DNA from: Mauremys mutica
Taxonomy: Eukaryota > Chordata > Testudines > Geoemydidae
Assembly (NCBI RefSeq): GCF_020497125.1
Contig: NC_059073.1
Coordinates: 139,943,012-140,007,011, forward strand
DNA: 64,000 nucleotides
Reading direction: 5' to 3'
Shown in pieces: positions 45,360-56,759 of this stretch (positions are counted from its first letter, which is position 1; every line of letters begins with the position of its first letter). The position numbers and the translations under genes are program-made. Under the pieces are notes generated by a model. That model was not told where the DNA came from. It saw nothing but the letters and a program-made list of their open reading frames with translations, and ran no database searches.

Positions 45360-45765
45360 ATAGTCTAGTGGATAGGGCACCGCACTAGAGATCAGGAAAT
45401 GTAGGTCCTACTCCCAGCTCTACCATTGACTATGTTATGTGCCCATCTGCAAGTCAATTCACCTCTCCTAGGGCGACCAGAGAGCAAGTGTGACAAATCA
45501 GGATGGGGGTGGAGAGTAATAGGCGCCTGTATAAGACAAAGCCCCGAATATCGGGACTGTCCCTATAAAATCATGATATCTGGTCACCCTAACCTCTCCT
45601 TAATTTTCATTTCTTCCTCTGTCCTTTGTCTGTCTTGTCTATTTAGCTCTTCAAAACAGACACGGTCTCATATTAGCTGTTTATATAGGGCTCAGCACAA
45701 TGGGGTCTTGGCTTTAGTTTGGGCCCCTAGACACCACTGTAATACAAATATATGATGATAATCAT
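45360..45765 (+). repeat. MIR/L2-type SINE, plus strand, interrupted by a hAT element
   Basis: tRNA-like catagtctagtggatagggc and tcctactcccagctctacca, core gcaagtcaattcacctctcc, interrupted at 45469-45591, then ttgtctatttagctcttcaa and gctcagcacaatggggtctt and a final taatacaaatatatg. Confidence 0.8.
45469..45591. mobile_element. Small hAT-type element (123 bp) in a MIR
   Basis: Starts tagggcgaccagag and ends tctggtcaccct followed by a, inverted termini. A perfect 8-bp duplication, acctctcc, flanks it (45461-45468, 45592-45599). The interior (taggcgcctgtataagacaa, atatcgggactgtccc) matches 9986-10109. Confidence 0.88.
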
Positions 45766-45940
45766 AAGGTCAATAATGAATACCCAAAACACCTAGCAAC
45801 CTATTCAAGATAAACCCATAGGGAAAATGTGTTCACCTGAACTATTTATGGAGCTACATTATTTGGAGTGAATAATTCAAACAGCTGAAGCTGACACTAA
45901 ACAAATAAAGGTTTATTTCCTAAGCACTGACACTTCACAA

Positions 45941-45942
<2 letters not shown>

Positions 45943-45992
<50 letters not shown>
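45943..45992. repeat. (GT)n microsatellite, about 25 units
   Basis: Uninterrupted GT run followed by a TT and an 9-10 bp G run. A good candidate for length polymorphism. Confidence 0.97.
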
Positions 45993-45993
<1 letters not shown>

Positions 45994-46094
45994 GGGGGGG
46001 GGCATTTAGGAATGGTCAGTTTGGTCTATCCTTTCCTATTGAAGCCAATGGAAAAACTCCCACTGATTGTGATGAGAGCAGTTAGCCTGGCACT

Positions 46095-46262
46095 AAATGT
46101 GTGAAAATCCCACCCAAAGTCCATGCCCCTACGCACTCCCACAACCACTGAGGCTGAGGTTTCCAAAGGAGCTTTTGTGGGTTCAGTGCCCAGATCCCAT
46201 TGATGTTAATAGGAGTTGGACACGTCAACTTTCTTGCACTCCTTTGAAAATCCCAGCCCAGG
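46095..46262. repeat. Short palindromic repeat, 'tttccaaaggagc' type
   Basis: gaggtttccaaaggagcttt and gcactcctttgaaaatccca are inverted parts around cagatcccattgatgttaat and gagttggac. Confidence 0.5.
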
Positions 46263-46264
46263 TT

Positions 46265-47080
46265 TTACATTAAGGGTGAAGGATACGGACACAACCCTAT
46301 CCTGATAGGTTCCCTCCAGCCACTTGGCCAAAGAAGTGGGAAGCATTTGTCTCCTGCTGATGCCTCTGAACTGCCACTTTCCTCCTCCTGCAGTTAAGGA
46401 TGGCCCAGGATGCAGTGTGGAATCCAAGAATCCTCAGCTGCATCACAAGCCGCAGTAGAGAGCAAATGTGCTCCTTGTATATTCCTTTGACCTCTTAATC
46501 ATCTGTTTGGTTTTTTTTTATTATTTATTTAAACTAATATTGGATAAAAATACATGCTTGTTCAGGCACCAGTGAAGGGGTAAAATTACCTTGGGAGTTT
46601 GCTATATTTCAACCCAAGTTACTTGCAACTTCCCAGTTTAGCTTCCTGAATATGGTGGGCCTTCCTGAATGAAATTAATTCTTAGAGGCTGTCATTGTTG
46701 CTATCGTGTTTAATTTATACTTTCAAGAAAAATGACTAAGCAAAGAACCAGCAGCATCCTGTTAGTCTTGCAATGGTTTGCAGCTAGGCAAGTGCTGTAA
46801 AAAAAGGTCAGAATGACCTCTTTGCAGAGAGATACAGAAGTTTGGCTTTGCCACCATGTGATATTTTTAGAAAGAAAGACCTAAGTAGCAAAAAATCAGC
46901 TCCAGATTTCAGACATCCAGCTCAACCTAATACTTTGCAGCCTCAAGAGTTTGGGGTGTTTAGAGTGAAGATTTTGGTTGGGCTCATCATGAAGATAGGT
47001 GGCTACTGTAAAATTAAAATCTGGACTAGGTCTGGCTGGAAAACAAGAATTCCGTCAGAACAAAACTGAAACCTTATCCC
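46265..47080. other. Unassigned non-coding sequence
   Basis: No gene. 46890-47060 has the aaaat/attttgg theme of the A/T-rich dispersed repeats but is not delimitable. Confidence 0.4.
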
Positions 47081-47084
47081 AATG

Positions 47085-47340
47085 ACTAGAAAACTTACCA
47101 GGAATGTGGGAGACACCGATTCAAGGCTCTGCTCAGATTAAGGACTTGTACCTAGGTCTCCAACTCCCCGCCGAGTGTCCTAACCACCAGGCTATAGAGT
47201 CAGTCTCTCTTTCTTCCCCAAAGAATATTGCAGTTATTTTTACAGACAGCTCCGACAAAAGGAGAGACACACACAGAGAGAGAACTGACTCTATAGCCTC
47301 AGGCAATCATCTGGGGAGACCAATGTTCAAATCCCTGCTA
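47085..47340. repeat. Fold-back tRNA-like SINE, double copy
   Basis: The first copy runs aaaacttaccaggaatgtgg to gtgtcctaaccaccaggcta. A second, inverted piece begins at about 47285. Perfect arms ggctatagagtcag (47190-47203) and its complement (47285-47298) enclose an 80-bp spacer. Same family as 16163 and 39610. Confidence 0.55.
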
Positions 47341-47409
47341 TGAACCAGGCAAAGCACTCTTGACCCAAGGCCCCATCTTGGAGGGTCTAGTTATGGGTAA
47401 GTTTGATTC

Positions 47410-48230
47410 CCTCTGCTAAGCATGTTTATAGAAACAATAATGGAAGTTATTGAAACTGTAACAGAAAGTAGAACCACCAAAACATGTATTAAAAGATGTT
47501 TGGCTATAGGTCTTAAGCCCTAAGTGTTAAGAGGTTAGAGAGAGGCTTAGGAGAAGTTGGCAGTTGGGACAAAACAGCAGGAGTTTTCTGTGCTGGACTT
47601 CAGGTTTTGGAATGATACATGGTTGACGTAACGTGATAAAATAGAGCAATATGTATTTTGGGATAGTTTCCTGGTGCATTTTGTGATAAACAGGTAACTA
47701 CAAAACAACATAAGGTAGCATTTTAGGGGCTTTTTGTAACAGGAGCTAGCCACACTGATGTCTGGGAAAGGAACTGATGCAAATGGTTGCATTGTCTGTC
47801 AGAAATGTAATTATGATCCACCAGAATACCGCACGTGAACAACCAGAACCCTAAAATTGGTCTCCTGGAATAGCAAATATGAATGCAGGCTGAGACTTGA
47901 TCAGATATGGTTCTGGATATATATCTGTGTGTGAGTGAGAGTGAGAGAAATGGAAGAAAAGGTGTATAAAAGGTTGTCATTTCATCCCTTGTTGGGATTC
48001 TAGGCAACCAGGTAAAATGCCTAGCCAAGCGCCCTCCTCTTGTGGCGCACGCCAACTGTTTTGTCCATCTTCACTTCTAATGGTCTCCATAAGGTTGTAA
48101 GTATGCATAATATAAGACTAAGTACAAACAATTCAGGAAACAACTGTACTGTATTTATCTTATTCTTATATTAATATTGTATATTAAATTTATGTGATTT
48201 CAGTTACAATTGTCTGTATTAACTAAAGCT
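47410..48230 (+). mobile_element. Possible LTR-type sequence, tentative
   Basis: A TATA-like gtgtataaaagg at about 47962 follows a long region with promoter-like composition, and the downstream part has the aspect of R/U5. No TG...CA ends or target duplication were found, so this is a suspicion only. Confidence 0.2.
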
Positions 48231-48234
48231 CAAA

Positions 48235-51025
48235 GTTTGTGTGTGTTTCACCTCTCTCATCTTCTTAATTAACTTAATTAAAGAACCTGTTAGCTGTGGC
48301 AAGTCCTCTTTTGCACTCTCAAAATTCACTAAGCTACTCCACTGTGCTACTTGCTATTCCAGCATCCATCCATCCATTCCACCCACATCCACATCCCTCC
48401 ACTTTCCACTTCCAGACCAGAGAAACCTTCTCAATGAAAGTTTTGTGGAAATACAGTTTCCACAAAAAGTTTTGTTTTCAATCAACTGACATTTTCCAAG
48501 GAAAAATTCCAAATTCTAATCTTGAGCCTGTTTGCCTCAGGATCTGGAGCCACTTCTGGAATGAAAGTGTCGAGTTTGTTCAGAACCAGATTATGGTCAA
48601 AGTCTATCTCTAGATATGGTCTCATGCTGCCAAGTGTTAGTATAGTCCTTAGGCTTTTGTAATGTCCACTGAAGTCAAAATACATTTCAGGTGAACAAGA
48701 ACCACAGGAACAACCCGTAAATATTTATAAAAAACAATCACAGTAGTTAACTTAACACAATTTTACCTGTTTCTTTGGCATTACCTATAAAGCCGATTAA
48801 TGTATGGGATGTTCCAGGTCTCCTGTTCAAAATAAATTTGACTCTGCAACTGCAAGCTGTAAAATTCTGCCTGCCCTGCAGGGTGAATTCTGTCGAATAA
48901 CATTTATTTATAGGCATTTTTATTGTTCTCATCACTATAAATTTCCCTGCCACCGTCACTGAGCTCCTAGGAAAACAGGAGCAAGAGAAGTGGAGTTAAG
49001 GCCGCAGGAGTGCACAGAAAATATGTTCAACAATGATTGTTCCCAAGGAAATGGAACCACAACCACTGATGTAAAAATAAAACCAAAGGCTGTTCCGAGA
49101 AAGACAGCTGGACCTTGCATGTGCAACATGCTTCCCGATAGCACTGACCACCTGGTACCTGAATGTAAAACCAAGATCCAGGTGTAGTGTCCTAAAAGGT
49201 GAAAGACTCCCCCTTGCAGAGGGCTAAGACATAGCTTAAGTACAATTTTGAGGGCTCAAGTGGTATGGGCCTTGTGTAATCTCTCTGCACATGGATACAT
49301 TTCAGCCTCAATCAACATTCATCCTGAAGTATAAACCAGATGAGAATCCACCTTTAATCCAGAAAAACGCTACGGACACCAAGTTAAAATGCATCTTTGG
49401 TAAATATGAAGACACTGACGTCAATTGGGTTCTATGCCAGCGATGAAAGTGGCCCTTTGAGTTAAATATAGATGATGTTAATGTATACCTATTGTGCACG
49501 CTATGCATTAATAGAAGGCTTCTCCGTACTTAGCTAAGCATGTCTGTGGGTGGAAACAGCTAGAGGACAGAAGCGAACTTGGCAAAGCTATTGATATTGT
49601 TCAAGTGAGTGTGATACATTCCATGAGCACATATTGGTTCTCCAAACACACAGCATGGAGCAGCCAAGAGTGCATTAGCTGGAGGATAAAAATAGATGTT
49701 CTGCCAATAAGTAAGTAAATAAATAAAAATTATAAAGGTTTAAAAGAAGAGGGGGAAATATTATTATTGTCTCTCTCAGGACAACAAATATTACTTCAAT
49801 TTGGAAGATACCTTGGCTTCTACAGATTCCAGTGGTGATCGTTATCTACTAACAGCTTTCAAAAGCCATTTTAGAGATGGCTTCCTCAGCAGTCCATTAC
49901 AACACTTGAAGTCTTCATGGACCCTGCTTCTAACTGATCCCAAATGCTGACCCCCAGATGAGGCAGTTCTCTGCAACTGGAGAGGAGGATGATATGGACC
50001 AGGGGCTCTGGAACACTGAGGGCCAAGGGACCATGGCTCCATCATTTTTACCTGTCAAAGGTGAGAGACAGGAGGAGACAGTGGAGAGGAGCAAGTGGAA
50101 GACGGGGCCTCAGGGGAAGAGGCAGAGTGGGGGCGAGGCCTTAGCGGGAAAAGGCAGAGCGAGGGTGGGGCACCAGTAGTCCCACCTCCCTTTCTAGGGC
50201 ACTTCTGGCACTCCTGGTTTGGACATTACTTTGAATGTAACATTGCCACTGCCAGACCACTGACCCCAGCCTTTTACTTAATTGTACACCTTAGGCCTAA
50301 GCCTATATCTCCACTATCAGATGACCAGGGTGTGTAGAAAAAAACTGGCCCCACAAAAGTCATTCTATCACAAAAGCCTGAAGTATCCAGGAAGAGAAAG
50401 CAAGAGCAAGACCCTGCCATTACACACCAGCACAAAAGCAACATATCCTATGGAATCATAATAATACAATAAAGTAAGTCGTCTTTCATATGTGTGGCAC
50501 TTTCTTGACACCATCTTGCACTTCCAATGTAGAAAGACTTAAACCAAAACCCATTTCTGACAGTTCTTCCATCTGTTATTTGAACTCTGTGGAGGGAAAT
50601 TTGATCCTGAATCCAGACCTGCATGTGAATTTTGTAGCTGGCCCCTTTCTGTAGAGTCAAGTGAAATGAAAATGCCAGATCCCAATGCCCTAGAAGTTTG
50701 GGACAACTCAAGTTCAAGACCCATTTTTATTTCCATCATGGGATATTCCAGACATCTCACCCTCTGATGTGGCAGTTGGAATCTGTAATACATTCTGAAC
50801 ACTGCATCACCTGGCACTTTTATTCCCTATATTTTATCCTTTTAGCTCTATGGTTAAAGCTGTTCACAAGCTGTACAACACAGGATATGGTCTCTTTTAA
50901 ACTCATTATACTCAGGTTTTTATGATAGGAACAGTTTATGGTTGTGTCAACTTGGAAGACTGTGTTAGCGTATGCAGGAGATAAAAAGCTGAGCAGGGTT
51001 TCATAAATATGTGCAATGGAATGAG
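48235..51025. other. Unassigned non-coding sequence
   Basis: No gene, and no repeat that I can delimit. 50050-50170 is purine-rich (gaggagacagtggagagg). Frames up to 105 codons lack motifs. Confidence 0.4.
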
Positions 51026-51029
51026 AGGG

Positions 51030-51240
51030 AAGCATAATTTAGTGGCTAAGGCACAACAATGAAGATCATGATAACTGAGGTCTATTCTCAGTTTCTTCCA
51101 CTGACTCGCTATGTGACCTTGGGTAAGTCACTTAACCTGTCTGTGGCCTATTTAATGAGCATGATACTGGCTTCAGAGAAGTTGTGAAAAACTAAATTGA
51201 TGAACGTTTGTAAAGCTATTCCAGGATCCTTTGAAGAGAG
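51030..51240 (+). repeat. MIR-type SINE, plus strand
   Basis: tRNA-like taatttagtggctaaggcac, then ctcgctatgtgaccttgggt, aagtcacttaacctgtctgt and gtttgtaaagctattcc, in MIR order. Confidence 0.8.
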
Positions 51241-51244
51241 ATGC

Positions 51245-52190
51245 TGGCATATTTTCAGAACATACTATTAGTATAAGCTATTTAAATACCTCATGGTCAA
51301 ACATAATTGTTACTGCCTCATTTATGCAATATCGTACACAGCAAAGGTTCAGACCAAACATTATAAAAGAACTGATCACATTCACAGTCATTGACACATG
51401 CCCCATTTCTGACAGTTCTTCAATCAGTTATCTTAAAAAACAAAAAAAGTTTTCCAACTAATGCTTTGTGCATCTTCTGACAAACCAATGACCCTTTCCT
51501 CTTAGTTCCACTGAGAAACAAAAATTGGCTTTTAGCTGGTGCCATTTCAGAGAGTTGGCTTTCAGTGAGCAGTCTTTTCCTATTAGCAAATATAGCACTG
51601 GTGTTAGGTCCTAGACTGACAGCTGTAGAGACACAGGGAGAGAGGGGTAAATCATCTGTGTAGTCTTAGAACAGCAGCAGAAGAGAAGCAGCAAGCTCCC
51701 CCACTGTATCACATATCTATTCTGCATTGACCTCTCCTGGGACAACTGTACGGCACATTTAATTCTTGGATTTCTTTCTCTGCACAACAACAAGGTGGCT
51801 AATCTGGGGCACCTCTGATGGGTGATTTAGTTCCTCATGTGGGACACCATCAGATGGGAAAGAAGTTCAGCGTGAAAATCATCCCTAAACAGAGGGCCAA
51901 CCATCACTCAAACCCGGAGAGATTTTAAGTGGGATTTCAGCAGTGCATAGGTCTTGTGTTGCATCTCCACACAAGTGTGAATGATTCTTGTGGCCAGATT
52001 CTGATCCCCTTAGCCATGCTTAATACTAACTCACTCCTCAAAGAGTCCCATTGATTTAGGCTTCTTTTGATAATTCCAGCTTCTATTGACTTTCCAACTG
52101 TCCACTGATAATTGGGCATGTAACACCCATTGGTCCCAATTCAGCGAAGGACTTAACCACATGAGTAGCCCCATCAACTCTCCTATGGAG
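51245..52190. other. Unassigned non-coding sequence
   Basis: No gene. The part 51960-52185 has palindromic-repeat pieces (gccagattctgatccc, cccaattcagcgaagg) without clear ends. Confidence 0.4.
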
Positions 52191-52191
52191 A

Positions 52192-52310
52192 GGCAGTATG
52201 TCTTAATAGATTGGTCATTGGATGTAGACTCCAGAGACAAGGGTTCAAATCCTGGCTCTGCCATTAAGCAAATCACTTCATCTCCCTGTGCCTCAAACAT
52301 TGTGTATTTA
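52192..52310 (+). repeat. MIR-type SINE 5' half, plus strand
   Basis: tctccagagacaagggttc-like tRNA-derived start, ggttcaaatcctggctctgc, then gcaaatcacttcatctccct and gtgcctcaaacattg. The tail is absent. Confidence 0.7.
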
Positions 52311-52839
52311 TAAGTTACCTGGAGGCGGATATGATTAGTGGCTCTGCGAGGGCTATATTTGATAACCACACACACACACACACCATCAGCGATACACCAT
52401 ATGCTTTTCACGGGACAGCTAAAGGAAATGCAGTCATCTGTATTTAGCTAGGTAATAGCTTTATAGGCAGAAAAGCAGCTCATAGGGTTATTGCAGTGAA
52501 GTGTTAGATAATGGTTTAAAAGGCCAAAAGTAATTACAGGCAACATCGTCCCAAAAGAGACCTTAATGAAAAACACCAGGTCAGGTGGCAGTGCCCCAAC
52601 CTTCCAACAGGAAGTGCTCCATATTTCACAACCTGACTCCTCAAGAGAAGAAATAAGGAAGGAAAAAGGGCTGACCAGTTGTCTTTCCACAGTCAACTTG
52701 CTAGAGCTGAGTGCAACATCTGGCAGTTTGCAGATACTGGTCAACCCTATCTTTAGGGAGAGGATCAGAAATATAAGAACATAACTTTCTTATTATATTC
52801 TTATATCAATGTGTGCTCAAGTCACTTCTGTTCTCCGAG

Positions 52840-52985
52840 ATGCTCTATCTCCTTCCACCCTTCCTTTATCTTGTCTATTTAGACTGTAAGGTATTTGGAG
52901 CAAGGATCATCTCTTATTATGCGTTTCTGCAGCTCTTAGCACAATGGGGCCCCATCAACCATTAATTCAAATAAATAAAGACAAA
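52840..52985 (+). repeat. L2/MIR-type tail, plus strand
   Basis: ttgtctatttagactgtaag, ggagcaaggatcatctctta and gctcttagcacaatggggcc, ending caaataaataaag. Confidence 0.78.
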
Positions 52986-52989
52986 GATA

Positions 52990-53200
52990 GGTTCCTCCCT
53001 CCCTTCAAAGCTCATCCATTTTTCCAGGTCAGTAACAAACATGACCCTGAAAAATCTGTGTATAAACACCTGGCTTGGTTGAAAAAATAATACAAATTCA
53101 AATATGGGAAATGAAGGCGTTTGAGTGATTAACAGTCAATTGAACAAGTTAACACTTCTTTGAGTCATTAATTTCAGTTTCATTGTCAGCTTCAAGGCTA
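52990..53200. other. Unassigned non-coding sequence
   Basis: Nothing recognised. Confidence 0.35.
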
Positions 53201-53204
53201 AAAA

Positions 53205-53395
53205 GTACAGAGAGGCGAATTGTTCCAAACTGTACAAGTTAGTGGCAGATTCAGGAACAGAACTTATTTGTATTTTGGTAATGCTGAAGAGCTGCAGTCA
53301 AGGACCGGGACCCTATTATGCTAGGTGCTGTACAAACCCAGAACAGAAAGACCCAAAGACAGGACGTCCAGTTCTGTTCTAACCATTAAGTAATG
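53205..53395 (-). repeat. MIR SINE with L2-type tail inserted, minus strand
   Basis: tacaagttagtggcagattc and aggaacagaac are the reversed MIR. They are followed by a reversed tail (ccctattatgctaggtgctg, tacaaacccagaacagaaag), after which ccagttctgttctaaccatt resumes the MIR start. Confidence 0.55.
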
Positions 53396-53399
53396 TTTT

Positions 53400-53875
53400 C
53401 TTACTAAACAAATTTGAAAATGTAGGTGTGACAGACAGGGGACAAGGAGGGTTTGGTTTTCCTGGATGATAGGTCAGGTGGGTCATCCATTTTCACCCAT
53501 TTCTATTAATCCCAGGAGGTAAAGCAACTGGTCCAACAAACTGGGAGTCAACCTGTCAACTTGCTTTTGTTATCTTGAAATGGTTGGTGTTTAAGTGCCA
53601 GGCATTAACTTGTTTAGGCAAGTTACATATATTGTGACAACCATGCCATCAGTGGAGGAACAAGTTGCTGAAATGTGTCACTGGAAATGCAAGGTCAGTG
53701 CAAATTAACATACAATGGCTTGAAGCCCAAGCAGAGGAGATTAATGTGCTACTTAGTAAAGTGTAAATCTTTCAAAGGTTGTTATTTAATGGACAATTAC
53801 AGTCTCCTGAATACTATTGGGAGCAGCTGAAAGGAAACTCTTTCTACAGATTTTGCAATTAATGGCAAGACTAAA
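53400..53875. other. Unassigned non-coding sequence
   Basis: Nothing recognised. Confidence 0.35.
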
Positions 53876-53879
53876 GGAT

Positions 53880-54145
53880 TGCCTACGCATGGAAGATAGG
53901 GTGGGGTAGCCAGTGCACTTTCAAATTCACATCTTGGTGTACTGTGTACGAACTCCCCATGTGGACTCTCTTACTGTGCAGAGTACCTTAGGTCAGTTTA
54001 GCTTAGCTCACATCCAAAGCATATTACACTAATGCACAAACAGGCACTCTTTTGGCACAGTAGGAGTGACCACAAGGGATGTTAGTGCAGAGTAGCCAGT
54101 GCACACCAGCTAGTGGGCTTTCCCCTCATGTAGACAAGCCCCGAG
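53880..54145. mobile_element. GTCTACAC-ended DNA element, decayed
   Basis: The left edge ggattgcctacgcatgg and the right edge catgtagacaagcccc are inverted relatives of the Harbinger-like termini at 7409. gtagccagtgcac occurs near both ends. No clear duplication. Confidence 0.5.
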
Positions 54146-54499
54146 TATTAGAAATGTATTCAAAGAAGCACAGCACAGCAGGAGGTGAGAGCTTCATGGA
54201 ACAAACATGGTGGTTTAACCTTTAAATGGGGTCTGAAGTTTTGTTTCTGTTCAGGGAAGATCTGTAGTGGAAGAAGGGTTTATGGTTAAGGCACAGGGCT
54301 GGGAATCAGGAGACAAAGCTCTGCCACATACTTCCTAGGTGACCTTGTCATAGGGTTGCCAACTTTCTAATCGCACAAAATCAAACACCCTAGCTCCGCC
54401 CCTTCCCCAAGACCCTGCCCTGACCCCCTTCCCCGCTCACTACATTCTCACTCCTAGTGGCTTGCTCTCCCCCACTCTCACTCGCTTCCACTGGGCTGG

Positions 54500-54960
54500 G
54501 GCAGGGAGTTGGGGTGCGGAAAGGGAGAGGGCTCTAACTGGGGTGCGGGCTGCGGGGTGCTGCTAGAAATGAGAGGTTCAGGGTGCAGGAGTGGGTTTCG
54601 GGCTGGGAAAGGGAGTTGGGGTACGGGAGAGTTTGAGGGCTCCAGCTGAGGTTGTGGGCTCGGGGTGCAGGAGGGGGCTCCAGGCTTGGTGGTGGGCCTG
54701 AGGCTATGGGTTGAGGCAGGGGGTTGGGGTGTGTGAGGGGGTGAGGGCTCTGGGCTGGGGGGTGCAGGCTCTGAGGTGGGGCCAGGGATGAAGGGTTTGG
54801 GGTGCAGGAGGGGAGTCTAGGCTGGGGCCAAGGAATTTTGAGTGTGGGATGGGGCTGCTGTTGAGGCAGGTGTAGGGGTGTGGGATCTGGGCTGGGGCCA
54901 GGGATGAGGAATTTGTGGTGCAGGAGAGGGCTCCAGGTTGGGGGTGGGGGGAAAAAAAGC
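54500..54960 (+). repeat. G-rich minisatellite inside the hAT element
   Basis: Units of the type gggtgcaggaggggg, gagggctc(t/c)(g/a)g and ctggggcc recur roughly every 45-70 bp. The unit vocabulary is that of the 29830-30400 repeat in the other G-rich element. Confidence 0.7.
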
Positions 54961-55150
54961 TCAGGAGTGGGGTGGGGAGTTAGGATGCGGGATTACCTCT
55001 GGTGGCTCCCAGTCAGTGGCACAGCAGGGCTAAGGCAGGCTTCCTGGCTCCATGCTGCACCCCGGAAGGAGCCAGCAGCGGGTCCAGCTCCTAGGCGGGG
55101 GAGGGGGGGGGAAAAACAATGAAGCTCTGCATGCATCTCTTGCCTGCAGG

Positions 55151-55156
<6 letters not shown>

Positions 55157-55191
<35 letters not shown>
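55157..55191. repeat. (CA)n microsatellite
   Basis: Uninterrupted CA run of about 35 bp preceded by cgcgcg, a potential Z-DNA stretch. Confidence 0.95.
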
Positions 55192-55192
<1 letters not shown>

Positions 55193-55564
55193 AGCTCCTA
55201 TTGGCTGTGGTTCCTGGCCAATGGGAGTGTGGAGCCAGTGCTCAGGGCCTCCCTGTCTAGGAGCCCGACTTGCTGGCCACTTCTGGGGCACAGCGCAGTG
55301 CCAGGACAGGTAGGGACTAGCCTTCCTTAGACCCGCAGCACCATCAACCGGACTTTTAATGGCCCAGTCGGTGCTGCCTACCAGAGTCACCAGGGTCCCT
55401 TTTTGACCGGGCATTCCGGTCGAAAACCAGATGCCTGGCAACCCTACCTTGTCATTTTTTCTCTATGCCTCAATTCCCCATTGGGAAAATATTTGTCTGT
55501 CTTTTCTATTGAGGCTGTCAGTTCTTTAGGGTAGGGATGCTCTTACATATATAGCATGTAGCTC

Positions 55565-55800
55565 TACACCTCTGAGTGCCATAGCTACATTGACCTAACT
55601 CCCAATGGACATGCAGCTATGTCGAAGAAAGAATGCTTCAGTCGCCATAGCTACCATCACCTGGGCAGGTGCCATTCCTACAGAGACGGAAAATCTCCTC
55701 CATTGCTGTAGGAAGAGTCTACATTATGGTGCTACAGTCGTGTAGCCATGGCGCCATGGCTGTGCTGCCATCGCTCCTGTAGACACGGTCTAGATCTTAT
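55565..55800. mobile_element. Fragment of a GTCTAC-type DNA element
   Basis: ccatagctacattgaccta at the left and cctgtagacacggtctag at the right. Internal gtagccatggcgccatggct is a near-perfect palindrome (55742-55759). Resembles the Harbinger-like family of the window. Confidence 0.4.
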
Positions 55801-55959
55801 CTCTGTAGGCTCTACTAGAATGCAAACAGATGTGGCAATTTCCTTCAGTATCCTTGGGAGACCTTACTGAATTAACTTTAGGTATCTTTGGAGTCCATTA
55901 TGTATTATTGTAGGCCAGGATTTTATGTAACCTCGGGGGCTGGGGGCGGGGGGGAAGGG

Positions 55960-56475
55960 AGATGTGACACCTGGGGTTCAGAAGACTATATTGAACCATG
56001 TGTCAGACAAGAATGGACTGTTGGAATGAGATATGTTGAGCGGTTTTCCTGGGGAATGTCTAGGGGAAGTACAAACACCCCACCTCTGGTTATGTAAAAA
56101 CCTAGCCTTTTGAAGCTAAGGCCTGAGGAGTGACCCATTGTCCACCGATCACCTGTTACATGAGACCATAATCAAAAACCCAAGCTGTAGGCTGAACTAT
56201 TCATGGATTGTTCTGGTTCTGCATCCGAGACAGTTATGAACGTGTAACCATGGGGAAACCCAGTGGTTTGTTTTGAAGGACTGACACCTACCAGAGCCTG
56301 AAGTTGGAATTGGGTGGCCTCTGTTAAGCTTTATAAGTATGTGTAGGTTCCTTTATTTTTAATGTATTTTCTTTCAGTTTCAGTTTAATGTGTAATGCTT
56401 TCAGTTTCAGAATAAATGTGCTTGCTTAGAAAGAGCTCTGTGGTAATTTATAACTGCTGACAGTTACACTATTTA
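55960..56475 (+). mobile_element. LTR-like sequence, plus strand
   Basis: A region beginning about tgtgacacctggggtt and ending tgctgacagttaca, with agaataaatgtgcttgctta (polyadenylation signal) about 65 bp before the end, as in retroviral LTRs. I recall similar turtle LTRs but could not find a target duplication, so the ends are approximate. Confidence 0.45.
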
Positions 56476-56559
56476 TAGCCTTCGGAGAGAAACCAAAGTG
56501 CAGATGCTGGCCTATTTAGGAGGTCTGGTTTGCTGGGGATATCACAACAAGCAAATAAC

Positions 56560-56755
56560 TCTTAGAACTTGCATAGGGCTTTTCATTCAAATACTTCAAA
56601 GCACTTTAAAGTAGTAGCATAAGTACCCCATTTTTAGCTAGGGAAACTGAGGCGGAGCACAGGAAGTAACCTGTCCAGTATGAATAAATCAAGTTGGTAG
56701 CAGAACTGGGAACTCCCCAAATCTCCCAATGCCCAGGCTTGTGCTTTAAAGAGTC
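56560..56755 (-). repeat. MIR-type SINE, minus strand
   Basis: gcatagggcttttcattcaa, caaagcactttaaagtag, agggaaactgaggcggagca and gcagaactgggaactcccc are the reversed SINE in order. Confidence 0.75.
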
Positions 56756-56759
56756 AAAA

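Larger units (their letters stand above)
54351..55446. mobile_element. Non-autonomous hAT-type element (1096 bp), TAGGGTTGCCAA family
   Basis: Starts tagggttgccaactttc and ends gatgcctggcaacccta, inverted termini. A perfect 8-bp duplication, ccttgtca, flanks it (54343-54350, 55447-55454). It carries a G-rich minisatellite (54500-54960) and a CA microsatellite. The right part (55200-55440) is unique to this family. The frames are low-complexity chance products and no transposase is seen. Confidence 0.88.
54275..55560 (+). repeat. MIR/L2-type SINE, plus strand, split by a 1.1-kb hAT element
   Basis: tRNA-like ggttaaggcacagggctggg and gacaaagctctgccacatac, core gtgaccttgtca, interrupted, resuming at ccttgtcattttttctctat, then ctcaattccccattggg and the tail ggctgtcagttctttagg. 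Confidence 0.8.

Noticed and set aside
45360..45430. Possible tRNA gene (ctagtggatagggc ... ttctactccc-like)
   Set aside because: It is the tRNA-derived head of a MIR-type SINE; the clover-leaf is not maintained and the core and tail follow.
45469..45591. Tc1/mariner assignment from TA-like ends
   Set aside because: The flanks show a perfect 8-bp duplication rather than a TA dinucleotide, which fits hAT better.
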